Shown: one piece after another, positions 21,920-29,519 of the stretch | How the letters are laid out: every line of letters starts with the position of its first letter | Numbering within the stretch: position 1 is the stretch's first letter | Source of the DNA: Amycolatopsis acidicola | Lineage (GTDB): Bacteria > Actinomycetota > Actinomycetes > Mycobacteriales > Pseudonocardiaceae | NCBI RefSeq assembly: GCF_007713735.2 | Contig: NZ_VMNW02000093.1 | Coordinates: forward strand, 1 to 32,968 | Reading direction: 5' to 3' | DNA length: 32,968 nucleotides | Program-made: the position numbers and the translations under genes | Notes under the pieces: generated by a model | The model's database searches: none | The model's input: only the letters and a program-made list of their open reading frames with translations | Told to the model about the DNA's origin: nothing

Positions 21920-22012
21920 CGAGGGCCCGGTCCGCTGGGGGTTACGGACCAGGCCCTCGAGTACCGGGGGACGAGGGCCCGAATCCGCAGGGGGCGACGG
22001 ACCGGACCCTCG
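21920..22012 (+). terminator. Two tandem hairpins after the hydrolase gene
   Basis: Hairpin 1: CGAGGGCCCGGTCCG (21920-21934) against CGGACCAGGCCCTCG (21945-21959), with one mismatch in 15 bp. Hairpin 2 starts 52 bp later: CGAGGGCCCGAATCCG (21972-21987) against CGGACCGGACCCTCG (21998-22012), less perfect. They look like a 52-bp tandem duplication and are likely terminators. Confidence 0.7.
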
Positions 22013-22035
22013 AGCTCGAAAGACGGTCAGGTCGT

Positions 22036-22321
22036 GTTTGAGAAGTGGCGGAGCCGCTTGCGGTGGGCGGTCAACCGGCACCGCCGGGGGTTTGAATCGG
22101 TGGAGCCGCGCGGGAGCGCGTCCGTTGAGGGTGGTGGCGGGCGACGGGAGGGCGGTTCCTGGCGAGGACAGCTCCGACGCTGTGAGGGTGCTGTCGCGCG
22201 AAGCGTGTCCGCCGGGGGTGGTGGTCGGGCTGGCGGGTGGGAATTCTTGAGGAGGAGATCCCACAGCCAGGGGCCGCCTCAGGTTCCCCTACCCGCACCG
22301 CCACGCAAACCACTTTCAAAC
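22036..22321. repeat. About 286-bp non-coding element with imperfect terminal inverted repeats
   Basis: The left end GTTTGAGAAGTGG (22036-22048) is the inverted, one-base-bulged counterpart of the right end CCACTTTCAAAC (22310-22321). The similarity continues inward (TTGCGGTGGGCGGT on the left; TTGCGTGGCGGT on the reverse strand of the right). Inside are the 28-bp box shared with 16746-16773 (here 22121-22148) and an inverted GTGGGA/TCCCAC pair (22237-22264). No frame has a credible start plus protein family. It resembles a MITE-like or dispersed repeat; that class is inferred. Confidence 0.45.
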
Positions 22322-22327
22322 CAGTCT

Positions 22328-22849
22328 CTAGCTGTTCAACGCCGCGCGTGCCGCGAGGTTGGCGAGCAGTTCGCGGCCGCGCTCGGCGTTGCGGGGCTGG
22401 CTCAGCACGTCGTAGCGGCGCGCGACCAGCTGGCTGTGCGACACGTAGTCCTTCTTGCCTCGCGTGGCCGCGTACCCCGCGGCGGCGAGCGCCACGTTGA
22501 ACACCAGCCCGGCGACGAGTCCGATCACGATCGGCAGCAGTCCGGCACCCGCGACGAACAGGCTCAGCAGGATCCCCATCATCAGCCCCAGCCAGAGGCC
22601 CGACATGGCCGCGTTGCCCAGCACCCGCTTCCAGCTCAGCTTGCCCGCCACCCGCTCCACGAGCATCGGCTCGACCCCGACGATCGTCACGTCGGCGACC
22701 GGGAAGTCGTTCCCGGCCAGGTGGTCGACGGCCTGCTGCGCTTCGGTGTACGAAGCGTACGAACCGATCGGCCAGCCGGTCGGCAGGGTGGGCGACTGCG
22801 GGTTGGCGGGAGCGTTGCTGAACGCGGTCTGCGTGAAAGCTTGGGTCAT
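22328..22849 (-). CDS. General stress protein 17M-like membrane protein
   Basis: A 173-aa protein with an N-terminal GSP17M/YflT-like domain: WPIGSYASYTEAQQAVDHLAGNDFPVADVTIVGVEPMLVERVAGKLSW read in parts. Two adjacent hydrophobic segments follow (about 82-127: LWLGLMMGILLSLFVAG and LPIVIGLVAGLVFNVAL) and a cytoplasmic tail. Family members are induced by general stress in Bacillus and actinobacteria; the molecular role is unknown. ATG 22849 is favoured because a GAGAGGTGAGAG purine run precedes it; a GTG 9 nt upstream is an alternative. A GGGTAC element upstream suggests control by a SigB-type factor. Confidence 0.8.
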   Translation of the reverse strand: MTQAFTQTAFSNAPANPQSPTLPTGWPIGSYASYTEAQQAVDHLAGNDFPVADVTIVGVEPMLVERVAGKLSWKRVLGNAAMSGLWLGLMMGILLSLFVAGAGLLPIVIGLVAGLVFNVALAAAGYAATRGKKDYVSHSQLVARRYDVLSQPRNAERGRELLANLAARAALNS

Positions 22850-22878
22850 CTCTCTCACCTCTCTACCCTCACCAACGC

Positions 22879-22884
22879 GTACCC
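22879..22884 (-). promoter_or_regulatory. SigB/SigF-like -10 element (GGGTAC)
   Basis: GGGTAC on the minus strand lies about 30 bp upstream of the stress-protein ATG. Streptomyces and mycobacterial stress sigma factors use GGGTAY -10 boxes. A GCAT string sits 17 nt upstream, close to but one base outside the usual GNNT spacing. Confidence 0.35.
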
Positions 22885-22941
22885 GCCCCCCGTTGTGCCT
22901 TATGCCTGATTTTCACAGGTGATTTTCAGGTGTGGCCTCCC

Positions 22942-24780
22942 TTACCCCAGCTGGACTTCGGGGCGGTAGAGGTCGAACCAGTGGTAGAGGTCCAGCGCCC
23001 GGTCGAGCCCGCCGCGGGTGACGGTCTCCATCCTGGCCGGGTCCTGCTCGACGGCGGCGGTCAGCCAGTTCCGGTCCACCAGGGTGAACACCGGGTTGTC
23101 CTTCTCCGCCAGCACCTCCTTGGCCTGCTGCTGCAGCGCGGCGGCGTAGCCGGGGTCCTGAGTGGACGGATACGGGCTCTTGACCCGGTCGGTCACCGAC
23201 TGCGGCAGCACGTGCTTGGTGGCGTGCCGCAGCAGGCTCTTCTCCCTGCCGTCGAAGGTCTTCAGTGACCACGGCGTGTTGTAGACGTACTCCACGAGCC
23301 GGTGGTCGCAGAACGGTACGCGGACCTCGAGCCCGACGGCCATCGACGCGCGGTCCTTGCGGTCGAGCAGCGCCCGCACCATGCGGGTCAGGTGGAGATT
23401 GCAGACGGTCCGCATCCGGTGCTCGAGCTCGCTCTCGCCGTCGAGGTGATCCACCTTCGCGACCGCGGTCCGGTACTGGTCGAGCGTGTAGTCCTGGATG
23501 GCCAGCGTGCTCTGGACGTCCGGCCGCAGCATGTTCCCGCGCTCGTGGATCCCGGTGTTGTAGGCCAGCCACGGGAAGTTGTCGGCGTTGCGGGCGGTCT
23601 CGTCGTGGAACCAGCGGTAGCCGCCGAACACCTCGTCGGCCGACTCACCGGACAGCGCCACCGTGGATTCCTTGCGGATGGCGGTGAACAACAGCAGCAG
23701 CGAAACGTCCATGTCGCCCATGCCTGCCGGGATGTCGCGGGCGGTGATGACCTTGCGCCGCGCCTCGGGATCGGTCAGCGCGTTCGGGTCGAGCATGACG
23801 TCCTGGTGTGAGGAGCCGACGAGCTTGGCGACGTCGCGGATGTAGGGCGAGTCGGGGGTGTCGCGCATTTCGTCGGGCTTGAAGTTCTCCTCCTGCCCGA
23901 AGAAGTCGACGGAGAAGGTGCGCAGCTGCTCACCCTGCTCGGCGAGCCGCGCCGCGGCGAGGCCGGTGATGGCGCTGGAGTCCAGTCCGCCGGAAAGCAG
24001 CACGCAGCGCGGCACGTCGGCGACCAGCTGGCGGTGCACGATGTCGGTCATCAGCTCGCGCACGCGGGCGACCGAGGTCTCCTGGTCGTCGGTGTGCGGG
24101 GTGGCTTCGAGCTTCCAGTAGGTGTGCTCGTGGATGCCGTTGGCGTCGACGCGCACGATGGTGCCCGGTTCGACCTCGTACATGTCCTTCCACAGCGACC
24201 AGCCCGGGGTCTTGGTGAAGGCGAACAGTTCGCGCAGGCCGTCGGCGTCGACGACGCGCTTGGCAAGGTCGTTGGCGAGGATGGCCTTGGGCTCGGAGCC
24301 GAAGAGGACGCCGTCGGCGGTGGGGTAGTAGTAGAACGGCTTGATGCCCATCCGGTCGCGGATCATCACGAGCTTCTGGTCGCGGGCGTCCCAGATGGCG
24401 AAGGCGTACATGCCGTTGAGGTGTTCGGCGACGCCCTCGCCCCATTCGAGGTAGCCGTGCAGGACCACTTCGGTGTCGCTGTCGGTGGTGAACTGGTGGC
24501 CGCGGCTCTTGAGCTCGGCGCGCAGTTCGGTGAAGTTGTAGGCCTCGCCGCTGTAGACCATCGCGACCTCGCCGTTGGGCGTGCGCACGGACATCGGCTG
24601 GCGGCCGCCGGGAAGGTCGATGATCGCGAGCCGGCGGTGGCCGAGCGCGGCGTGGGTGTCGAGCCAGGTGCCCGAGTCATCCGGTCCGCGGCAGGCCATG
24701 GTCTCCGTCATCGCGTCCAGGGTTTCGCGCCGTCCCCGCAGATCCGAGTCGAACGAGACCCACCCCGTGATACCGCACAT
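22942..24780 (-). CDS. asnB: Asparagine synthase (glutamine-hydrolysing)
   Basis: A 612-aa enzyme that makes asparagine from aspartate, glutamine and ATP. The start is ATG 24780, because glutamine amidotransferases of class II need Cys2 as nucleophile: the protein begins MCGITGWVSF. GGGAGG lies 7 nt upstream. An open frame extends further upstream but would bury Cys2. The GATase domain (2 to about 210) has RGPDDSG, GHRRLAIIDL and YSGEAYNF. The synthetase domain has the PP-loop SGGLDSS at 263-269 and SGESADEVFGGY. Actinobacterial AsnB relatives can instead amidate cell-wall diaminopimelate, so asparagine is the likely but not certain product. It is divergent from the kdp genes. Confidence 0.93.
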   Translation of the reverse strand: MCGITGWVSFDSDLRGRRETLDAMTETMACRGPDDSGTWLDTHAALGHRRLAIIDLPGGRQPMSVRTPNGEVAMVYSGEAYNFTELRAELKSRGHQFTTDSDTEVVLHGYLEWGEGVAEHLNGMYAFAIWDARDQKLVMIRDRMGIKPFYYYPTADGVLFGSEPKAILANDLAKRVVDADGLRELFAFTKTPGWSLWKDMYEVEPGTIVRVDANGIHEHTYWKLEATPHTDDQETSVARVRELMTDIVHRQLVADVPRCVLLSGGLDSSAITGLAAARLAEQGEQLRTFSVDFFGQEENFKPDEMRDTPDSPYIRDVAKLVGSSHQDVMLDPNALTDPEARRKVITARDIPAGMGDMDVSLLLLFTAIRKESTVALSGESADEVFGGYRWFHDETARNADNFPWLAYNTGIHERGNMLRPDVQSTLAIQDYTLDQYRTAVAKVDHLDGESELEHRMRTVCNLHLTRMVRALLDRKDRASMAVGLEVRVPFCDHRLVEYVYNTPWSLKTFDGREKSLLRHATKHVLPQSVTDRVKSPYPSTQDPGYAAALQQQAKEVLAEKDNPVFTLVDRNWLTAAVEQDPARMETVTRGGLDRALDLYHWFDLYRPEVQLG

Positions 24781-24912
24781 GTCGTCGCCTCCCGATTGCT
24801 TAGCTAATACAAGTATCCGTAACACAGTGGTAACACAGGGGCACGGAAAGTGTCTGCCCGTTATGTGCGTTCCGTCGGGCCCGTAACGCTGAGTGTGGCC
24901 GGTCTCACCGGG

Positions 24913-24961
24913 CGTCAAGAACGCGTAAATGCGCCGTTGGGCCGCGTCAAGACCTCGTCAG
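24913..24961 (+). promoter_or_regulatory. Tandem direct-repeat operator, likely KdpE site
   Basis: CGTCAA (24913-24918) and CGTAAA (24924-24929) are 11 bp apart. CGTCAA (24945-24950) and CGTCAG (24956-24961) are again 11 bp apart. The longer string GCGTCAAGA repeats at 24912 and 24944. Half-sites with an 11-bp period are typical of OmpR/PhoB-family regulators, and KdpE, encoded in this operon, belongs to that family. The assignment is an inference from position and spacing. Between asnB and this site (24781-24912) I see an AT-richer patch that may hold the asnB promoter, but no clear box. Confidence 0.55.
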
Positions 24962-25007
24962 CGCAGGTCACCCCGTCGGCGTCGCGGCCGCACAGTGTCA
25001 CCGGAGC

Positions 25008-25027
25008 GGTCACCACAAGGGGTGACC
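25008..25027 (+). promoter_or_regulatory. Palindrome just upstream of the kdp operon start
   Basis: GGTCACC (25008-25014) and GGTGACC (25021-25027) form a perfect 7-bp inverted repeat with a 6-nt spacer, 18 nt before the first start codon. GTCACC also occurs at 24967-24972 and 24997-25002. It may be an operator or a leader hairpin. Confidence 0.4.
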
Positions 25028-25045
25028 CGCTGAGAGAGGTGCGAA

Positions 25046-25129
25046 GTGGCGGACTTGCTGTACGCCGTGCTGCTGATCGCCGTGTTCGGCGTACTGGCGC
25101 TCACCTTGCGCGGTCTGGAGAGGCTATGA
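25046..25129 (+). CDS. 27-aa single-pass membrane peptide coupled to kdpF
   Basis: An ORF of 27 codons read VADLLYAVLLIAVFGV-LALTLRGLERL. Residues 4-20 form one transmembrane helix followed by a basic, charged end (RGLERL), so the C-terminus is probably cytoplasmic. GAGAGG lies about 8 nt before GTG 25046, and its stop overlaps the kdpF ATG as ATGA, the same arrangement as other kdp junctions. It is not KdpF, which follows. Its position, Shine-Dalgarno sequence and overlap argue that it is translated. A role as an extra small subunit or assembly factor of the Kdp ATPase is speculation. Confidence 0.65.
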   Translation: MADLLYAVLLIAVFGVLALTLRGLERL

Positions 25130-25227
25130 CCGGCGCAGGAGTGGTGGCCAACGTCGTCGGGGGCGTCCTGGCACTCGGGTTGATCGTGTACCTGTTCATC
25201 GCGCTGATCAGGCCGGAGAAGTTCTGA
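25126..25227 (+). CDS. kdpF: K+-transporting ATPase subunit KdpF
   Basis: A 33-aa single-pass membrane peptide. The C-terminus LIVYLFIALIRPEKF closely fits the KdpF family ending (YLxxALxxPExF). KdpF stabilises the KdpABC complex in the membrane. ATG 25126 overlaps the stop of the preceding small ORF; GGAG (25117-25120) is 5 nt upstream. kdpA starts directly after the TGA. Confidence 0.88.
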   Translation: MTGAGVVANVVGGVLALGLIVYLFIALIRPEKF

Positions 25228-26874
25228 ATGAGTGATCTCGGCGCCGGCCTGCTGCAGGTCGGCATACTGCTCGTCGCGCTCGCGGTGGTCTGGAAACCGC
25301 TCGGCGACTACATGGCCAGGGTGTTCACCAGCGAGAAGCACTTCGCGGTCGAACGCGGGATGTACCGGCTCTTCCGCGTGAAGCCGGACTCCGAACAGCG
25401 GTGGCCGGTCTACGCCATGGGCGTGCTCGGCTTCTCGTTCGTGTCCGTGGTGCTGCTGTACCTGTTGCAGCGCCTGCAATCCGTGCTGCCGTTGAGTTTC
25501 GGCCGCGGTTCCGTCGAGCCGGGCATGGCCTTCAACACCGCGGCCAGCTTCGTGGCCAACACGAACTGGCAGTCCTATGTGCCGGAACAGGTTCTCGGTG
25601 ACACGGTGCAGATGGCCGGGCTGACGGTGCAGAACTTCCTGTCCGCCGGCGTGGGCCTCGCGGTCGCCATCGCGCTCGTCCGCGGCTTCGTGCGGCGGCG
25701 CACCGACCGGCTGGGAAACTTCTGGGTCGACCTGACCCGCGGCACCGTGCGGATCCTGCTGCCGATGGCGGCGATCTTCGCGATCGTGCTGATCGCGCTC
25801 GGCGTGACGCAGAGCCTGAAGTCCGGTGTGGACACTGCGAACGGGACACTTCCGCTCGCGCCGACCGCGAGCCAGGAGACGATCAAGAACCTGGGCACCA
25901 ACGGCGGCGGCATCTTCAACGCCAACGCCGCGCACCCCTTCGAGAACCCCAACGCCTGGACCGATCTCATCGAGATCTTCCTGCTGCTGGTGATCCCGGT
26001 CGCGCTCACCCGCACCTTCGGGACTCTCGTGGGCAACCGCAAGCAGGGCTACGTGCTGGTGTCGGTCATGGGCGCGCTGTGGGCCGGCGTGCTCGCGGTC
26101 ACCTGGTGGGCCGAGACGCACCCGAACGGCCCGGCCGCGCTGCTGGCGGGCGCGAGCATGGAGGGCAAGGAACAACGGTTCGGGATCTCGGCTTCTTCGC
26201 TGTTCGCGACGAGTACCACCGGCACCTCCACGGGTGCGGTGAACTCCATGCACGACAGCTATTCGGGGCTCGGCGGCGGGGCACCGCTGCTGAACATGCT
26301 GCTCGGCGAAGTCGCGCCCGGCGGCGTCGGCACGGGCCTGTACGGGATCCTCGTGGTGGCGATCATCGCGATGTTCCTCGCCGGGCTGATGGTCGGCCGC
26401 ACCCCGGAGTTCCTCGGCAAGAAACTCGGCAGGCGCGAGGTGACCGCGGCGGCCATCTCGATCCTCGCCATGCCGACGCTCGTGCTGGTGGGCACCGGCG
26501 CCGCGCTGCTGCTGCCGGACACGATGTCCGCGCTGGGCAACGACGGTCCGCACGGGCTTTCCGAAGTGCTCTACGCGTACACGTCCACAGCCAACAACAA
26601 CGGCAGCGCGTTCGCGGGCATCACCGTCACCAGCAACTGGTTCCAGTCCACGCTCGGCGTGGCGATGCTGCTCGGGCGGTTCATCCCGATCCTGGCGACG
26701 TTGTGCCTGGCGGGATCGCTGGCACAGCAGAAGAAAGTGCCCGAAACCGCGGGCACGCTGCCGACCACCGGACCGCTGTTCGGGTCGCTGCTGGCCGGCA
26801 CCATCGTCCTCGTCGCGGCGCTGACGTTCATCCCGGCGCTCGCGCTCGGCCCGATCGCAGAGGCACTCGCATGA
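25228..26874 (+). CDS. kdpA: K+-transporting ATPase subunit KdpA
   Basis: A 548-aa polytopic membrane protein, the K+-selective channel-like subunit of the KdpFABC pump. It has about ten hydrophobic helices and the four pore-loop repeats of the superfamily of K+ transporters, including FNTAASFVANTNWQSY (about 92-107), NLGTNGGGIFNANAAHPFENP (in parts, about 222-242) and YAYTSTANNNGSAFAG (about 449-464). The length is normal. ATG 25228 abuts the kdpF stop; GGAGAAG lies about 8 nt upstream. Its stop overlaps the kdpB start (ATGA). Confidence 0.97.
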   Translation: MSDLGAGLLQVGILLVALAVVWKPLGDYMARVFTSEKHFAVERGMYRLFRVKPDSEQRWPVYAMGVLGFSFVSVVLLYLLQRLQSVLPLSFGRGSVEPGMAFNTAASFVANTNWQSYVPEQVLGDTVQMAGLTVQNFLSAGVGLAVAIALVRGFVRRRTDRLGNFWVDLTRGTVRILLPMAAIFAIVLIALGVTQSLKSGVDTANGTLPLAPTASQETIKNLGTNGGGIFNANAAHPFENPNAWTDLIEIFLLLVIPVALTRTFGTLVGNRKQGYVLVSVMGALWAGVLAVTWWAETHPNGPAALLAGASMEGKEQRFGISASSLFATSTTGTSTGAVNSMHDSYSGLGGGAPLLNMLLGEVAPGGVGTGLYGILVVAIIAMFLAGLMVGRTPEFLGKKLGRREVTAAAISILAMPTLVLVGTGAALLLPDTMSALGNDGPHGLSEVLYAYTSTANNNGSAFAGITVTSNWFQSTLGVAMLLGRFIPILATLCLAGSLAQQKKVPETAGTLPTTGPLFGSLLAGTIVLVAALTFIPALALGPIAEALA

Positions 26875-28910
26875 CCATCACCGAAGAAAAACCCGTGGAC
26901 ACGGCGGAACCGGCGCGCGTCGGCGCGGGCGCGTTCAACGCCGCGCAGCTGTGGAAGTCCCTGCCCGACGCGCTGCGCAAGCTCAACCCGCGGCATCAGG
27001 TCCGCAACCCCGTCATGTTCGTGGTGTGGGTGGGTTCCCTGCTCACCACGGTGTTCGCGATCGCCCAGCCGGACGTGTTCACCATCGGCATCGCGCTGTG
27101 GCTGTGGTTCACCGTGGTGTTCGCGAACCTGGCCGAGGCGGTGGCCGAGGGCCGCGGCAAGGCGCAGGCGGAATCCTTGCGCCGCACCAAGAAGGAGACC
27201 ATCGCGCGCCGGCTCACCAAGACCGGTGAGGAGGAGGTGCCCGGCGTCGAGCTGCGGGTCGGCGACCTCGTGGTCGTCGAGGCGGGGCAGCTCATCCCCG
27301 GCGACGGCGACGTCGTCGAGGGCATCGCGACGGTGGACGAGTCGGCGATCACCGGCGAGTCCGCGCCGGTCATCCGCGAGTCCGGTGGCGATCGCAGCGC
27401 GGTCACGGGCGGCACCACGGTGCTGTCCGACCGGATCGTCGTGAAGATCACCACCAAACCGGGTGAGTCCTTTGTGGACCGCATGATCGCGTTGGTGGAA
27501 GGCGCTTCCCGGCAGAAGACGCCGAACGAGATCGCGCTGACGATCCTGCTGTCCACGCTGACGATCATCTTCCTGCTCGCGGTCGTCGCGCTGCAGCCGA
27601 TGGCCCGGTACTCCGGCACCGAGCAGTCCGTGATCGTGCTGACCGCGCTGCTGGTCTGCCTGATCCCGACGACGATCGGCGCGCTGCTGTCGGCGATCGG
27701 CATCGCGGGGATGGACCGGCTGGTGCAGCGCAACGTACTCGCCACCTCCGGCCGCGCGGTCGAAGCGGCGGGCGACGTGTCCACCCTGTTGCTGGACAAG
27801 ACGGGCACGATCACCTTCGGCAACCGCAAGGCCACCGAGCTGATCCCGGTTGGATCGTCCACTTCGGACGAACTCGCCCGCGCGGCCCGGCTGGCCAGCC
27901 TCGCCGACGAGACCCCGGAAGGCCGCAGCATCGTCGAGCTCACCGAGTCCCACGCCGGCGGCGACGAGCAGGGCGAGTTCGTGCCGTTCACCGCCCAGAC
28001 CCGGATGAGCGGGCTCGACATCGGCGACCGGCAGATCCGCAAGGGCGCCGCGAGCGCCGTGCGTGCGTGGGTGCGCGGCAACGGCGGGGAGTTCCCGGAC
28101 GAGACCGAAAAGGTGGTCGACGAGATCAGCGCGCAGGGCGGAACTCCGCTGGTGGTGGCGGAAAACACCGTGGTGCGCGGTGTGATCCGGCTGTCCGACG
28201 TCGTCAAGCCAGGGATGCGCGAGCGGTTCACCGAACTGCGCACGATGGGCATCAGGACGGTGATGATCACCGGCGACAACCCGTTGACCGCCAAGGCGAT
28301 CGCGGCCGACGCCGGGGTGGACGACTACCTCGCCGAGGCCAAGCCCGAGGACAAGATGGCCCTGATCCACAAGGAGCAGGAGGGCGGGCGGCTCGTCGCG
28401 ATGACCGGCGACGGCACCAACGACGCGCCCGCTCTGGCCGCCTCCGACGTCGGCGTCGCGATGAACACCGGCACCTCGGCCGCGAAGGAGGCCGGGAACA
28501 TGGTGGACCTGGACTCCGACCCGACGAAGCTGATCGAGATCGTGGAGATCGGCAAGCAGCTGCTGATCACCCGCGGCGCGCTGACCACGTTCAGCGTCGC
28601 CAACGACCTCGCGAAGTACTTCGCGATCCTGCCGGCGATGTTCGTGTCCATCTACCCGCAGCTGGGCGGGCTGAACATCATGCACCTGCACTCGCCGCAG
28701 TCGGCGATCCTGTCGGCGGTGATCTTCAACGCGCTGGTCATCGTCGCGCTGATCCCGCTGGCGCTGCGCGGGGTGCGGTACCGGCCGTCGAGCGCTTCCG
28801 CGCTGCTGCGGCGAAACCTGCTGGTCTACGGCGTGGGCGGGATCATCACGCCGTTCATCGGCATCTGGCTGGTGGACCTCGTGGTCCGCCTCGTTCCGGG
28901 AATCGGGTGA
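26871..28910 (+). CDS. kdpB: K+-transporting P-type ATPase subunit KdpB
   Basis: A 679-aa P-type ATPase that energises K+ uptake. Seen: VDESAITGESAPV (TGES actuator motif), phosphorylation motif DKTGTIT with D309, nucleotide-binding region with KGAASAVRAWV, and the hinge TGDGTNDAPAL. The membrane helices include LIPTTIGALLSAIGIAGMD around the KdpB-type transmembrane segment. ATG 26871 overlaps the kdpA stop. An open frame extends far upstream in kdpA but is not used. Its stop TGA overlaps the GTG of kdpC. Confidence 0.97.
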   Translation: MTITEEKPVDTAEPARVGAGAFNAAQLWKSLPDALRKLNPRHQVRNPVMFVVWVGSLLTTVFAIAQPDVFTIGIALWLWFTVVFANLAEAVAEGRGKAQAESLRRTKKETIARRLTKTGEEEVPGVELRVGDLVVVEAGQLIPGDGDVVEGIATVDESAITGESAPVIRESGGDRSAVTGGTTVLSDRIVVKITTKPGESFVDRMIALVEGASRQKTPNEIALTILLSTLTIIFLLAVVALQPMARYSGTEQSVIVLTALLVCLIPTTIGALLSAIGIAGMDRLVQRNVLATSGRAVEAAGDVSTLLLDKTGTITFGNRKATELIPVGSSTSDELARAARLASLADETPEGRSIVELTESHAGGDEQGEFVPFTAQTRMSGLDIGDRQIRKGAASAVRAWVRGNGGEFPDETEKVVDEISAQGGTPLVVAENTVVRGVIRLSDVVKPGMRERFTELRTMGIRTVMITGDNPLTAKAIAADAGVDDYLAEAKPEDKMALIHKEQEGGRLVAMTGDGTNDAPALAASDVGVAMNTGTSAAKEAGNMVDLDSDPTKLIEIVEIGKQLLITRGALTTFSVANDLAKYFAILPAMFVSIYPQLGGLNIMHLHSPQSAILSAVIFNALVIVALIPLALRGVRYRPSSASALLRRNLLVYGVGGIITPFIGIWLVDLVVRLVPGIG

Positions 28911-29515
28911 CCCCAGTGATGTTCAAGCAAACCCTCGCCGGGCTGCGCGTGCTGCTCGTCTTCACGGTGCTGCTGGGGGTGATCTACCCGCTCGGGATCT
29001 GGGCGGTGTCACGGATTCCCGGGCTGCAGTCCAACGCCGAGGGCTCGGTGGTCACCGTGAACGGGCAGGCGGTGGGCTCGTCGCTGATCGGCATCGACCC
29101 GGTCGCCGCCGATCCCGCGCACGACCCGTACTTCCACACGCGCCCGTCGGCGAGCGCCTCGGACCCGCTGGGCCCCGGCGACCCGTCGGCGTCGGGCGGC
29201 TCCAACAAGAGCGGGTTCAACCAGGACCTGGTCGCGATGGTCCAGGAACGTAAGACGGCCATCGCCCAGCGCGAAGGCGTTTCGCCGGACGCGGTCCCGG
29301 CCGACGCGGTGACGGCTTCGGCCTCCGGGCTGGACCCGGACATCAGTACCGCCTACGCCGATCTGCAGGCGGCGCGGGTCGCCCGCAACACCGGGCTCCC
29401 CGAGCCGACCGTCAAGCAGCTCATCGAACAGCACACCTCCGGTGCCGGAATCGGGGTCCCCGGGGTGAACGTGCTCGAGCTGAACCTCGCGGTGCGGGCA
29501 GCGGAGGCACACTGA
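28907..29515 (+). CDS. kdpC: K+-transporting ATPase subunit KdpC
   Basis: A 202-aa subunit with one N-terminal membrane helix (about 14-34, VLLVFTVLLGVIYPLGIWAV) and an extracytoplasmic domain with the family segments GSSLIGIDPV, YFHTRPSAS, SGGSNKSGFNQDLV and VNVLELNLAV. KdpC helps ATP and K+ binding in the complex. GTG 28907 overlaps the kdpB stop as GTGA and is chosen for that coupling; GTG 28916 and ATG 28919 are alternatives only 3-4 codons in. Confidence 0.94.
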   Translation: MTPVMFKQTLAGLRVLLVFTVLLGVIYPLGIWAVSRIPGLQSNAEGSVVTVNGQAVGSSLIGIDPVAADPAHDPYFHTRPSASASDPLGPGDPSASGGSNKSGFNQDLVAMVQERKTAIAQREGVSPDAVPADAVTASASGLDPDISTAYADLQAARVARNTGLPEPTVKQLIEQHTSGAGIGVPGVNVLELNLAVRAAEAH

Positions 29516-29519
29516 AACC

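Noticed and set aside
22071..22319. 82-codon minus-strand ORF inside the 22-kb repeat element
   Set aside because: It begins with a TTG inside the right terminal repeat, has no Shine-Dalgarno sequence, and its composition is that of non-coding GC-rich DNA. It would need conservation across copies to be credible.
25015..25045. String resembling part of a TPP riboswitch (GGGGTG...CTGAGAG) before the kdp genes
   Set aside because: The rest of the thi-box core is missing, since the coding region begins at 25046, and kdp genes have no thiamine link. The GAGAGG is better explained as a ribosome binding site.
24781..25045. Possible c-di-AMP (ydaO-type) riboswitch upstream of kdp
   Set aside because: I could not find the conserved ydaO core elements. 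Only direct repeats and a short palindrome are present.
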